Shown here: in pieces, positions 7,998-16,280 of the stretch
How positions within the stretch are numbered: position 1 is the stretch's first letter
Layout: each line of letters begins with the position of its first letter
NCBI GenBank assembly: GCA_013215145.1
Contig: JABSRP010000020.1
Location: 62,001-126,000 of the forward strand
DNA length: 64,000 nucleotides
DNA from: Pseudobacteriovorax sp.
Lineage (GTDB): Bacteria; Bdellovibrionota_B; Oligoflexia; Oligoflexales; Oligoflexaceae
Reading direction: 5' to 3'
The notes under the pieces: generated by a model
What the model was told of the DNA's origin: nothing
The model's input: the letters and a program-made list of their open reading frames with translations, nothing else
The model's database searches: none
Translations under genes and position numbers: made by a program

Positions 7998-8171
7998 ATG
8001 TCACGAATATTATTAGTAGTACTGATTTTTTGGTCGAAAACTATTGTGGAACGTCCTGTGACACCAAAAACGGGTGTTATGATGATTGCAGAAAGTGCCA
8101 AGCAATGGGTTTTGCCCATGCTACTTGATGAAAATCAAAAGACTCCCATGTTAGTGGCTCACCAAGATTAG
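7998..8171 (+). CDS. Small hydrophobic-N-terminus protein (57 aa)
   Basis: A 57-codon frame starting at an ATG preceded by TAGGAG at the right distance, with TATAAT upstream and a strong intrinsic terminator 27 bases after the stop. The product begins MSRILLVVLIFW, a short hydrophobic segment after one basic residue, then about 45 residues without cysteines (for example AESAKQWVLPMLLDENQ). It could be a very short membrane-anchored protein or an exported peptide; there is no lipobox. No family is recognised. The complete set of expression signals is the main support. Confidence 0.55.
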   Translation: MSRILLVVLIFWSKTIVERPVTPKTGVMMIAESAKQWVLPMLLDENQKTPMLVAHQD

Positions 8172-8198
8172 AACCCTTTTGTTGAAACAAAACATGAA

Positions 8199-8232
8199 AA
8201 ACCAGGACCCTTGCGGGTTCTGGTTTTTTTTT
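8199..8232 (+). terminator. Intrinsic terminator
   Basis: An 11-bp stem (AACCAGGACCC / GGGTTCTGGTT, one G-U pair) with loop TTGC is followed by eight or more Ts. It ends the small transcription unit on the + strand and lies 22 bases before the end of the convergent fasciclin gene. The A run before the stem may let it act in both directions. Confidence 0.85.
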
Positions 8233-8253
8233 GGTAGGGAAATGGCAGGTTGA

Positions 8254-11200
8254 TTATTGAGGAATTAGGACGGTGTCTATGATGTGAATAACTCCATTGG
8301 ACGCTACGATATCAGTAGCCGTAACCATGGAATCGTTGATCATCACTCCATTTTCCGAAGCATTTATGGAAACAGTTTTTCCGTTAGCCATAGTAGCCTC
8401 AGTTAGAGTAACAACTGTTTCTGCTTTAACTTTCTCGCCAACGATAACGTGATATTTAAGAATATCTTTTAGTTTTTCTTTATCGGCTAGAATCGCTTGA
8501 AGATCGGCAGCAGGAATTTTTGCAAAGGCCTGGTCACTAGGTGCAAGCACAGTGAAAGGTCCTTCGCTCATGAGAAGCTCCTTTAACTCAGCTGCTTCTA
8601 GAGCTGCTAGTAGAGTCCCAAAAGCGCCCGCAGCCTTTGCTGTTTCGATAATGTTGGGTAACTCTGGAACCGGATCTTCACTAACCGGCGGTAATAAAAC
8701 AGTATCGATGACGTGAATGACTCCGTTTGTCGCCAAAATATCTGTAGCTGTGACCATGGCGTTATTGATCATCACGTTTCCCTCGGAGACAGTAATCGCG
8801 ACTGTATCGCCATTTGCCATAGTTGCCTCAGAAAGAGTGACTACGGTTTCTGCCTTAACTTTTTGTCCAGCGATCACATGATACTTAAGGATGTTTTTCA
8901 GCTTTTCTTTGTCGGCGATAATGGCTTCCAAATCAGCAGCGGGAATTTTAGCGAAAGCATCGTCACTTGGGGCAAGAACTGTGAAAGGTCCTTCGCTCAT
9001 GAGTAGAGCTTTTAGCTCGGCGGCTTCTAAGGCTGCTAGTAGTGTTCCAAAAACGCCTGCTGCTTTAGCCGTTTCCACGATATCAAGTAGCTCCGGCTCT
9101 GGTTCTTCAGAAGTCGGTGGCAGTAGAACAGTATCGATAACATGAATAACGCCGTTGGTTGCTATCACATCAGTCATTGTAACGACAGAGTCGTTGATCA
9201 TGACGGTTCCTTCTGAGACACTAATCGCAACAGTATCGCCATTGGCCATGGTAGCCTCGGAAAGTGTAACCACTGTTTCTGCTTTGACTTTTTGTCCAGC
9301 AATCACATGATACTTAAGGATGTTTTTCAGTTTTTCTTTGTCAGCAAGGATAGCTTCCAAATCGGCGGCTGGAATTTTAGCAAAGGCATCATCGCTTGGC
9401 GCCAACACTGTGAAAGGTCCTTCGCTCATAAGTAACTCTTTGAGCTCCGCTACCTCTAATGCAGCTAGAAGGGTTCCAAACATTCCCGCGGCCTTAGCTG
9501 TTTCAACGATATCTAGTAGGGCTGGATCTGGCTCAGGCTCTTCACCGACGGGGGGTAAGAGAACGCTGTCAATGACGTGTATGACACCATTAGTTGCAAG
9601 GATATCTGTGGCGATAACGTTGGAATCATTAATCATAACACCGTCGTCAGTAACGCTGATAGAGACATTATCACCGTTGGCCATGGTTGCTTCCGTAAGT
9701 GTGATCACGGTTTCTTTTTTGACTTTTTGTCCAGCAATGACGTGGTACTTGAGAATATTTGTTAGCTTTTCTTTGTCCGCTAGGATCGCTTCTAGGTCAG
9801 CTGCAGGGATTTTAGCGAAGGCGTCATCGTTGGGAGCCAATACTGTGAAAGGTCCCTCACTCTTCAAGAGGTCTTTTAACTCAGCAGCTTCTAGTGCCGT
9901 AAGAAGTGTGCCGAACGCTCCTGCAGCTTTAGCCGTTTCAACGATATTGACTAGCTCTGGTCCTGGTTCTGGCTCTTCGCCTGCTGGTGGAAGTAGTACG
10001 CTATCGATAACGTGGATCACACCGTTAGTGGCTAGGATGTCTGTGGCGACGACGTTTGAGTCGTTGATTTTTACACCGTCATCAGTCACCGTGATCGTCA
10101 CGTTATCACCATTGGCCATGGTAGCTTCTGTAAGTGTGATTACGGTTTCTTTTTTGACTTTTTGTCCGGCGATGACGTGATACTTAAGAATGTTTTTTAG
10201 CTTTTCTTTATCAGCTAGGATAGCGTCCAAGTCGGCAGCTGGAATCTTTGCAAAAGCCTCATCTTTTGGTGCTAGGACTGTAAAAGGTCCTTCGCTCATG
10301 AGTAGCTCTTTTAACTCAGCCGCTTCTAATGCTGTAAGAAGTGTTCCGAACATGCCAGCGGCCTTAGCCGTCTCAACGATATCGAGCAGTTCTGGCTCTG
10401 GCTCTGGCTCTTCAACTGCTGGTGGAAGTAGTACGCTATCGATAACGTGAATCACACCGTTAGTCGCTAAGATGTCCGTAGCAATCACGTTTGAGTTGTT
10501 GATTTTTACGCCGTCATCTGTCTTTGTAATAGTGACACTATCACCGTTGGCCATGGTAGCTTCGGTAAGTGTGATCACGGTTTCTTTTTTGACTTTTTGT
10601 CCAGCAATGACGTGGTACTTGAGAATATTTGTCAGCTTTTCTTTGTCGGTCAGGATCGCCTCTAGGTCAGCTGCAGGGAGTTTAGCGAAGGCGTCGTCAT
10701 TCGGAGCTAATACCGTGAAAGGTCCCTCACTTTTCAGGAGGTCTTTTAGCTCAGCAGCTTCTAGTGCCGTAAGAAGTGTACCGAACGCTCCTGCAGCTTT
10801 AGCTGTTTCAACGATATTGACTAGCTCGGGAGCGGGCTCCGGCTCTTCCGCAGAAGCTGGTAAGAGGACACTGTCGATGACATGTATGACGCCATTGCTA
10901 CCAACTAAATCTGTGGCAATAATTTTGGAGTCGTTGATAAAGGCATCGCTATCTTTCAAAGAGACGGAGAGACTTTGCTCAGAAGCTGTAGCGATGGTCT
11001 CTAATCCAACAACGTCAGCTGCCAGAAGTTTTCCAGGAGCTACGTGATAAAGTAGGATAGATTTTAATAGTTCTGTATCGTTTTTAACAGCGTCCAGTGT
11101 TGCCGCTGGCAAGGCAGCAAAGGCTGCATTCGTCGGTGCAAATACTGTGAAGGGCCCGTCACCTGCAAGAGCTTCTTCTAGACCCGCGTCTTTTATTAAA

Positions 11201-11772
11201 GACACTAGCGTTGAAAAATCTTCGCTACCGCCTGCCAAGTTAAGTATGCTCTCTTTTGGCATCAATACTGAGTCGATAGTATGAATCACACCGTTTGTAG
11301 CGGTGATGTTTGTGGATAGAATTTTAGAGTCGTTGATGTAAGGCTCGCCATCTCGTAAGTTAACGTCGATCTCGCGACCTTCTACAGTTGTTATCGTGTC
11401 TAGTCCTAGTACTTCAGCAGCGAGAAGTTTGCCTGCAACGACGTGGTAGGTCAAAACCATTGCTAGTTTATCTTTATCGCCTTGTAATTCGGCTAAAGTC
11501 TCAGGGCTTAGTTTGCCGAAAGCTTCGTTAGTTGGGGCGAATACAGTAAAATCTCCGCCTGCTAGAGTCTCGGCTAGTCCTGCATCGATGACTAAGTCGC
11601 GAAGAATAGAAAACTGTTGAGCGTCCTGTATCGTTTGTACTAATCCGACTTCGGTAACAGGGGGCTCAGTGGGTTGGGGAGCGGGTGGAGCTGGATCATC
11701 GCTGTCGTCGTCTCCACAGCCTACCAGCAGAACACCTGCCGCGAGAATTGCCGATAACATCTTAATTTTCAT
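8254..11772 (-). CDS. Eight-domain fasciclin (FAS1) lipoprotein
   Basis: A 1172-residue protein with lipobox LLVGC (Cys19), an acidic/Pro-rich linker, then eight consecutive FAS1 domains of about 140-145 residues. Each has the FAS1 landmarks: ...GPFTVLAPNDDAF (H1 region), a YHVIAGQ/YHVVAGK motif and a closing NGVIHVIDSVLLP (H2 region). FAS1 modules mediate adhesion or protein interaction at the cell surface. Domains 1 and 2 are divergent. Domains 3-8 are near-identical, with a 435-bp repeat in the DNA (429 bp for the last step measured), and domains 3/5 and 4/6 pair by sequence, indicating duplication of a two-domain block. Linkers are EEPEPEPE-type. The gene is divergent from a TIGR02147 regulator. 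The long open frames on the opposite strand are by-products of codon bias in the repeats. Confidence 0.95.
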   Translation of the reverse strand: MKIKMLSAILAAGVLLVGCGDDDSDDPAPPAPQPTEPPVTEVGLVQTIQDAQQFSILRDLVIDAGLAETLAGGDFTVFAPTNEAFGKLSPETLAELQGDKDKLAMVLTYHVVAGKLLAAEVLGLDTITTVEGREIDVNLRDGEPYINDSKILSTNITATNGVIHTIDSVLMPKESILNLAGGSEDFSTLVSLIKDAGLEEALAGDGPFTVFAPTNAAFAALPAATLDAVKNDTELLKSILLYHVAPGKLLAADVVGLETIATASEQSLSVSLKDSDAFINDSKIIATDLVGSNGVIHVIDSVLLPASAEEPEPAPELVNIVETAKAAGAFGTLLTALEAAELKDLLKSEGPFTVLAPNDDAFAKLPAADLEAILTDKEKLTNILKYHVIAGQKVKKETVITLTEATMANGDSVTITKTDDGVKINNSNVIATDILATNGVIHVIDSVLLPPAVEEPEPEPELLDIVETAKAAGMFGTLLTALEAAELKELLMSEGPFTVLAPKDEAFAKIPAADLDAILADKEKLKNILKYHVIAGQKVKKETVITLTEATMANGDNVTITVTDDGVKINDSNVVATDILATNGVIHVIDSVLLPPAGEEPEPGPELVNIVETAKAAGAFGTLLTALEAAELKDLLKSEGPFTVLAPNDDAFAKIPAADLEAILADKEKLTNILKYHVIAGQKVKKETVITLTEATMANGDNVSISVTDDGVMINDSNVIATDILATNGVIHVIDSVLLPPVGEEPEPDPALLDIVETAKAAGMFGTLLAALEVAELKELLMSEGPFTVLAPSDDAFAKIPAADLEAILADKEKLKNILKYHVIAGQKVKAETVVTLSEATMANGDTVAISVSEGTVMINDSVVTMTDVIATNGVIHVIDTVLLPPTSEEPEPELLDIVETAKAAGVFGTLLAALEAAELKALLMSEGPFTVLAPSDDAFAKIPAADLEAIIADKEKLKNILKYHVIAGQKVKAETVVTLSEATMANGDTVAITVSEGNVMINNAMVTATDILATNGVIHVIDTVLLPPVSEDPVPELPNIIETAKAAGAFGTLLAALEAAELKELLMSEGPFTVLAPSDQAFAKIPAADLQAILADKEKLKDILKYHVIVGEKVKAETVVTLTEATMANGKTVSINASENGVMINDSMVTATDIVASNGVIHIIDTVLIPQ

Positions 11773-11832
11773 GATTTATCCCTTTCTTGGAGTCAGTTAT
11801 CGAAAAACCAGTTTGCGAGAAGCATTCTGGAT

Positions 11833-11852
11833 GTATACAGATTTCTGTATAC
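11833..11852. promoter_or_regulatory. 20-bp perfect palindrome, probable operator
   Basis: GTATACAGA-TT-TCTGTATAC has nine-base arms that match perfectly around a two-base centre. It sits 61-80 bases upstream of the fasciclin start and about 146 bases before the divergent regulator start. A dimeric regulator site is the natural reading. The adjacent TIGR02147 protein is the first candidate, by proximity only. Confidence 0.6.
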
Positions 11853-11879
11853 GACCAGTCTCATTCAGTTTGAAATCCC

Positions 11880-11900
11880 GGTCAATCTATTTTATTGACC
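11880..11900. promoter_or_regulatory. Second inverted repeat in the divergent promoter
   Basis: GGTCAAT and ATTGACC form seven-base perfect arms separated by CTATTTT. It lies 27 bases from the first palindrome, in the 225-base region shared by the fasciclin and regulator genes. It could be a second operator or a hairpin in the leader. Confidence 0.4.
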
Positions 11901-11997
11901 TTGCCACAAAACGTTGCAGATTTTTGAAGAAGCGTCTGGACAGGGGTACCAGGTTAAGGATAATTAATGTCATGCTTCTTTTGAGTGTGGGAATCTG

Positions 11998-12861
11998 ATG
12001 ACAACTGTTAGAAACAAAAATTCCTTTAAGACTAAGATAAAACCAAGCGACTATATGAGCGGTCGTGAGTTTCTCCAGGCTATCTACGGTGCCCAGAAGG
12101 AGCAGCAAGGTCAATACTCTTATAGACAACTGTCCGAAGACCTCGGATTTAATAAGAGCAATCTCCTGCATTTGATTATCCAGGGAAAACGACCCATCAC
12201 TACTGATGCAGCTGATAAGATAGCTGTGAGCTTAGGCTTAAAAGCCCGTGAAAAATCCTATTTTTTTGCTCTTGCCGAAACGACTCGAGCCAAGTCCACG
12301 GCTGACATAAAAACCTGTGTAGCTAATGCCGTAGCCATTCGCGCTGGAGCTCTCAAAACACGCCTCGATCGTGATAAGTTTGCTTACTACAGTCACTGGT
12401 GGCATGCAGTCATACGGGAGATGTTTGCCTTAGAGGGTTTTGTGAAAGACGCTAAGTGGATTGCCTCGAGGATTTGGCCCCGTGTTTCTGTTAAAGACGT
12501 GGAAGAGTCGTTGACCCTGTTAGAGAAGTTGAATCTGATTGTCTACGATCAAAAGGAAAAAAAGTGGATCCAAACAAATGCCACATTGCTAACAGGACAA
12601 GATGTTTTGGATCTTTCTGTTGCTAGCTATCATACCGCTTCAATTCCCCAGGGATTAGCAGCTTTGACTAATTTTTCTCAGGAGGAAAGACACATCTCTT
12701 CGTTAACTCTTTGCCTTAGCGACGATCAGATTGGAGATGTAAAAAAGAAGATTCAAAAATTTCAGGAAGAATTACTTGAACTTGAGCAAAATACTGGAAA
12801 AGTAGCACCGAATAATGTAATTCAACTAAACATGCAACTATTCCCGTCTGCCAAATCATGA
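11998..12861 (+). CDS. TIGR02147-family (DUF4423) transcriptional regulator
   Basis: A 287-residue cytoplasmic protein. Residues 15-85 form an XRE-like helix-turn-helix: SYRQLSEDLGFNKSNLLHLIIQGKRPIT followed by ADKIAVSLGL. A middle/C-terminal domain contains YYSHWWHAVIREM, DAKWIASRIWP, VEESLTLLEKLNLI and a final KIQKFQEELLELEQ helix. This architecture (HTH, then Y-x-x-W-x-x-x-x-I-R, I-x-x-A-L-x-x-L-x-x-L-G-L-I) is the TIGR02147 family, known from Fibrobacter and Bdellovibrio-type genomes. It is divergent from the fasciclin gene, across a region with two inverted repeats, and is followed ten bases later by a lipoprotein gene, so it may control one or both. The start lacks a strong ribosome binding site. 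Confidence 0.85.
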   Translation: MTTVRNKNSFKTKIKPSDYMSGREFLQAIYGAQKEQQGQYSYRQLSEDLGFNKSNLLHLIIQGKRPITTDAADKIAVSLGLKAREKSYFFALAETTRAKSTADIKTCVANAVAIRAGALKTRLDRDKFAYYSHWWHAVIREMFALEGFVKDAKWIASRIWPRVSVKDVEESLTLLEKLNLIVYDQKEKKWIQTNATLLTGQDVLDLSVASYHTASIPQGLAALTNFSQEERHISSLTLCLSDDQIGDVKKKIQKFQEELLELEQNTGKVAPNNVIQLNMQLFPSAKS

Positions 12862-12871
12862 GGAAAGTTTG

Positions 12872-13849
12872 ATGCGATTAAAGAACAGCTTGAAAAAATT
12901 TATTGTACTCGCTCTTCCTGTAACGTTGTCTGCGTGTGGAACCCAGACGGGAAATCCACCGGCCCCAAAAGATGGCCCGTTATCGAGTGATGTCAACGTT
13001 AGTCAATTGTTCACTAACGCATACCTGAGTATCATTGACGATACAAGTTCTGGCGATTCTATATACAGTCCCGAACCGTTGAGAGCTGGGTTGTCAAAAT
13101 CCTGCGGAGATTCCCAAGACTCTTTTAGCCTTGTCGTGTCAAGTAAGTCGGAACATTCAGTTAATATTGAAAAGTCAACCTGGAGCGCAGTCTCAGATTT
13201 AGTTATCGACAGAAATCTTGATTCGATCATTGATTTGAGCACGAATACGGCTAACCCGTGTGGAATAGATCAGGACTTTTTGCCGTTGAATCAAATTGAG
13301 CCGGGACTTAAGATCTCCAATAAGTTTGTCGATTTTATCTCTCGTGATAGTGAATTTATGTTTGGTCAAGGGACTCAGAGTCTATTCACCGAGCATAAGA
13401 AAGAAGGTTCGGTAGATGTGATGTTTATCGGTTCGGAAGCTGAGTCAGATACAAGGGTTATAAAGGCAGAAGGGTTTTATAACCAAGACTTGCTAGTTTC
13501 TGCTGAGTCTGATGACATAGCTTTTAACTTTAAGGGTGTGGCCACAAAAATTACAGCTGCAATTCAATACGATAAAAGTAGTCAAATGCCTCTGTCATAC
13601 TACGTGCAAAATGGAAGTTGGGTCGGTTCAACTGATGATGAGATTACCGTTACGATGGATGTTTCCGATACAGCATTTTCGGTGGGCGATTGTCTTGCCA
13701 AGTCAGGTTTGATCTCCGGTCAGATTTCGGCGGAAGGAGTAGAGCTAACTTACGAAATAGATTTTTCTCAAGATAATCCTCGAATTATTTTGAGTGACGG
13801 GCGTGATTTGATGTTTACTCCGGTTGCCTGCGTCCTGAATGAGCAATAG
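12872..13849 (+). CDS. Lipoprotein with CGTQTGNP N-terminus
   Basis: A start at ATG 12872 is preferred over the TTG at 12869 because GAGGA lies about eight bases upstream. The 325-residue product has lipobox LSAC directly followed by GTQTGNPP. This Cys-Gly-Thr-x-Thr-Gly-Asn-Pro start recurs in lipoproteins of Bdellovibrio and myxobacterial-type genomes. The mature part is acidic and Ser/Asp-rich, looks mostly beta, and contains four cysteines (SKSCGDSQ, ANPCGID, VGDCLAK, PVACVLNEQ) that could form two disulphides. It lies ten bases after the TIGR02147 regulator, very likely in one operon. Such regulator-lipoprotein pairing is recurrent for this family, but the function is unknown. Confidence 0.75.
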   Translation: MRLKNSLKKFIVLALPVTLSACGTQTGNPPAPKDGPLSSDVNVSQLFTNAYLSIIDDTSSGDSIYSPEPLRAGLSKSCGDSQDSFSLVVSSKSEHSVNIEKSTWSAVSDLVIDRNLDSIIDLSTNTANPCGIDQDFLPLNQIEPGLKISNKFVDFISRDSEFMFGQGTQSLFTEHKKEGSVDVMFIGSEAESDTRVIKAEGFYNQDLLVSAESDDIAFNFKGVATKITAAIQYDKSSQMPLSYYVQNGSWVGSTDDEITVTMDVSDTAFSVGDCLAKSGLISGQISAEGVELTYEIDFSQDNPRIILSDGRDLMFTPVACVLNEQ

Positions 13850-13887
13850 CCGCATTTTTATGAGTGCGAAATCCTTTTTAGCTCCAG

Positions 13888-13919
13888 GCTCCGAAACTAG
13901 TTTTCGGAGCTTTCTTTTT
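13888..13919 (+). terminator. Intrinsic terminator, probably bidirectional
   Basis: GCTCCGAAA, loop CTAG, TTTTCGGAGC, then a T-rich tract. It ends the regulator-lipoprotein transcript and overlaps the last codons of the convergent hydrolase gene. Confidence 0.8.
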
Positions 13920-14937
13920 GACTAGGTCTCAATTCTAGATAGCTGATAATTTCAGTGAATGCGCGATCTCGGATGTCGTCGGTCTCCTGTAAGATCTCAT
14001 GCATAGCATTTTCAAAAATCACTTTTTGACAGCTAGTAGTTTTTCTACACAATTCATCCTGACCGGCGGTCTCTACGACTAAGTCTTTTCCTGCCTGAAG
14101 CATCAATATAGGAATCTTAACGTCAGCAGGTTGTTTTCTTGTGTCTTTTGTAGCCTGAAGACTGGCAAGTAACCATGACCATGTTGCGCCGCTAATGATC
14201 ACTTCGGGATGCTTTTGTCGATACGCGTGATTCGTTTTGTGTCTGACTTCACTTGATGTGACCCGGTTTCGGGTTCGTCCTTCGTAGGGGCCATGTCCAA
14301 AAACATAAAGATTTCCCAGTCCAATAGACGTCATTAACCAAGACACCATGTAGGCGAATGTTTCTGGAAACGGGTTTGTGGTTATATCTAACATGGGAGA
14401 TGACAAAACCAGACGCTGAAAAGGCGACTCCGATCTACTACTATAGGAAAACAGGATATTAGCGCCCATAGAATGAGCTAAACCAAAGATTGGTTTTTGG
14501 GAATTGTGGGATGGAAGGACAATATCTCTGATGTATTGTGCTAGGTCATCGGTATAAGTCTTGTAATCGTCGATATAGCTTTTTTGCGGATGATCTAGGA
14601 TTCGGCTAGATAGCCCTTGTCCGCGCCACTCTTTTATAAAGATATTGGTATTAAAATCTTTTAAATCATAGATGACTTCGGCGTATTTAGGAGCGAATTC
14701 GGTCCAGCCGGTAAGTAAAACGATACTTGCATCGGGATTATCTCGTATTAGTTTGTAGTGACTGATTTTTTTTCCATCTGGTGTCGCAAAAAAATCATGC
14801 TGCATTTCCGTCTCAAAGAAAGGCAAAACTTTGGTTTGATATAGGTCTGGGAAGCTAGTTTCGTCAATGGTGAAAACTCTTGTCGGTAATGAAAAAGAAA
14901 AACAACACAATAAGAGACCAATTGATACGCGAGACAT
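13897..14937 (-). CDS. Secreted alpha/beta hydrolase, lysophospholipase/monoacylglycerol-lipase-like
   Basis: A 346-residue serine hydrolase with a signal-peptide-like N-terminus (SIGLLLCCFSFSLPTRVF). The fold landmarks are IVLLTGWTE (oxyanion strand), IKEWRGQGLS, FGLAHSMGANI (nucleophile Ser in AHSMG), IPILMLQAGKDLVVE (acid) and NAMHEIL (catalytic His). This matches the Hydrolase_4 group that includes PldB and monoacylglycerol lipases. The likely substrate is a lysophospholipid or monoacylglycerol in the periplasm. A clear paralogue lies at 32172-33206. The start has AGGGG upstream. It follows the DUF3626 gene after 28 bases, possibly in one transcript. Confidence 0.85.
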   Translation of the reverse strand: MSRVSIGLLLCCFSFSLPTRVFTIDETSFPDLYQTKVLPFFETEMQHDFFATPDGKKISHYKLIRDNPDASIVLLTGWTEFAPKYAEVIYDLKDFNTNIFIKEWRGQGLSSRILDHPQKSYIDDYKTYTDDLAQYIRDIVLPSHNSQKPIFGLAHSMGANILFSYSSRSESPFQRLVLSSPMLDITTNPFPETFAYMVSWLMTSIGLGNLYVFGHGPYEGRTRNRVTSSEVRHKTNHAYRQKHPEVIISGATWSWLLASLQATKDTRKQPADVKIPILMLQAGKDLVVETAGQDELCRKTTSCQKVIFENAMHEILQETDDIRDRAFTEIISYLELRPSQKESSEN

Positions 14938-14965
14938 TTACGCCCCTTTTCATAGGTAGAAACAG

Positions 14966-16045
14966 TTAATGTGATTGACCAAATCGCACTAAAATATGCC
15001 ACATGAGTTTAAGTTGTTGTTGAAAGTTATCATAGGATTCCCAGTCTTTCCAATACTCTCTGTCTTCTTTGGCGTTTCTATAAGCCTCCTCAAGTACCGC
15101 CGGGTTGATTCTGCCATTGATAGCAATTTTTTCTGTAAGTTCGATCATCTTTGGTCCTCGGAAATCCCTAGGCACATCTCTGGCTCTAATAAATAACTCT
15201 GAAATCCATATGATGGGTATTTGGTGTTTTTGAGCAAGCTGTACGAGAGTTTTTCCGGACTTTGTTGCCTTCAAAGATTGGTCTATATGCAGACTTTCAA
15301 TATCTCTAGAGAGATCCACTTCACTATGAATCTGTGCTTCAATGTATTGGTCAAGACTGCGATGATTTTTATCCCATTTTTTTGCTTCACTTGAATTCTG
15401 GTATATGGACAAAAACAATCTATATAGTTCCGGCGGCCTAAGGCTTTTACGATTCAATACGATTTCTTTTTGGAAGCTTTCTTTGAGTATAGCAGCTACA
15501 ATGGAATCGAATTCGTCGATGGTGCCGCATTCCTCTGGTATGATACTAGAATCTCCGAAGGTAAACCTACACCTTGACGAAAGCTGAGTTTTTAGGGAAA
15601 AAAAACAGCAACCGAACCGAGGGGCTGGCCCTCTGGTACTTGGGATGAGATTTAATGCACCATACTTTGGTCTATCACAGGTTTCCAACTGAATTTGCGA
15701 ATAGGCTTGATTGAAAAGTTTGTCTTCCCAGAGAAAACGTTTACCACCAGGTTGCGGGCTTAGGCTCCCGTTTGATACAAGAGTTTTGAACTGACTACTA
15801 TACAGACCAGTCTTTAAAAGCCCCTCCGCAACCAACCCCCCATTTTGATCAAAACGGAATGGATGAAAATGCAGAACAACATTAGCCTCTGATAGCATTT
15901 GTTGGATTAATTCGCGAAATTGCTTGTGATCGATGTCACTCATAGTTAGAACGTGTTTGATTATATTGGCATCTTCATCTTTCCTGGTTTGCGCTTTTTT
16001 GCGGAAAAAGTCCAATGCGATCTTCGCGTTTTCACTCAGCTCCAC
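14966..16045 (-). CDS. DUF3626 protein
   Basis: A 359-residue protein starting at GTG 16045 (GGAG six bases upstream). It carries the DUF3626 landmarks I know: LHFHPFRF, GLLKTGLYSSQFKTLVSNGSLSP, PGGKRFLWEDKLF, RPKYGALNL and PAPRFGCCFFSL, followed by YIEAQIHSEVDLSRDIESL. The order H-F-H-P, Q-F-E/K-T-x-x-S-N-G, P-G-G-x-R, P-K-Y-G-A-L, R-F-G is the family core. The biochemical role of DUF3626 is not known to me. The many conserved His/Arg/Glu residues suggest an enzyme. No signal peptide is evident. A secreted hydrolase follows 28 bases downstream. Confidence 0.8.
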   Translation of the reverse strand: MELSENAKIALDFFRKKAQTRKDEDANIIKHVLTMSDIDHKQFRELIQQMLSEANVVLHFHPFRFDQNGGLVAEGLLKTGLYSSQFKTLVSNGSLSPQPGGKRFLWEDKLFNQAYSQIQLETCDRPKYGALNLIPSTRGPAPRFGCCFFSLKTQLSSRCRFTFGDSSIIPEECGTIDEFDSIVAAILKESFQKEIVLNRKSLRPPELYRLFLSIYQNSSEAKKWDKNHRSLDQYIEAQIHSEVDLSRDIESLHIDQSLKATKSGKTLVQLAQKHQIPIIWISELFIRARDVPRDFRGPKMIELTEKIAINGRINPAVLEEAYRNAKEDREYWKDWESYDNFQQQLKLMWHILVRFGQSH

Positions 16046-16280
16046 AAGAGTCTCCGTTTAGAGATGAGCAGGGCCCTCGGGTTTTCTTGTAATTCTTCTA
16101 CAACTAAACCTTGTCATTTATCTCAAATTGCTGGGCTTGCTAGTTACACTCCGCTATCATTGGCATACTACTAAATTTTTGGATTGCCTGCGAAAAATGA
16201 TTTGAAATAGTGTTTTCTTTCCGAAGAAATATGCACTAAGTTGAGCCGAAATTTTAGAAATAACATCTGAAGGAAATCCT

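Noticed and set aside
9320-10180. Long + strand frame (286 codons) across the fasciclin gene
   Set aside because: It repeats with the 435-bp unit and lies antisense to a well-supported lipoprotein gene; its Ser/Ala-rich translation is the reverse of the FAS1 codons.
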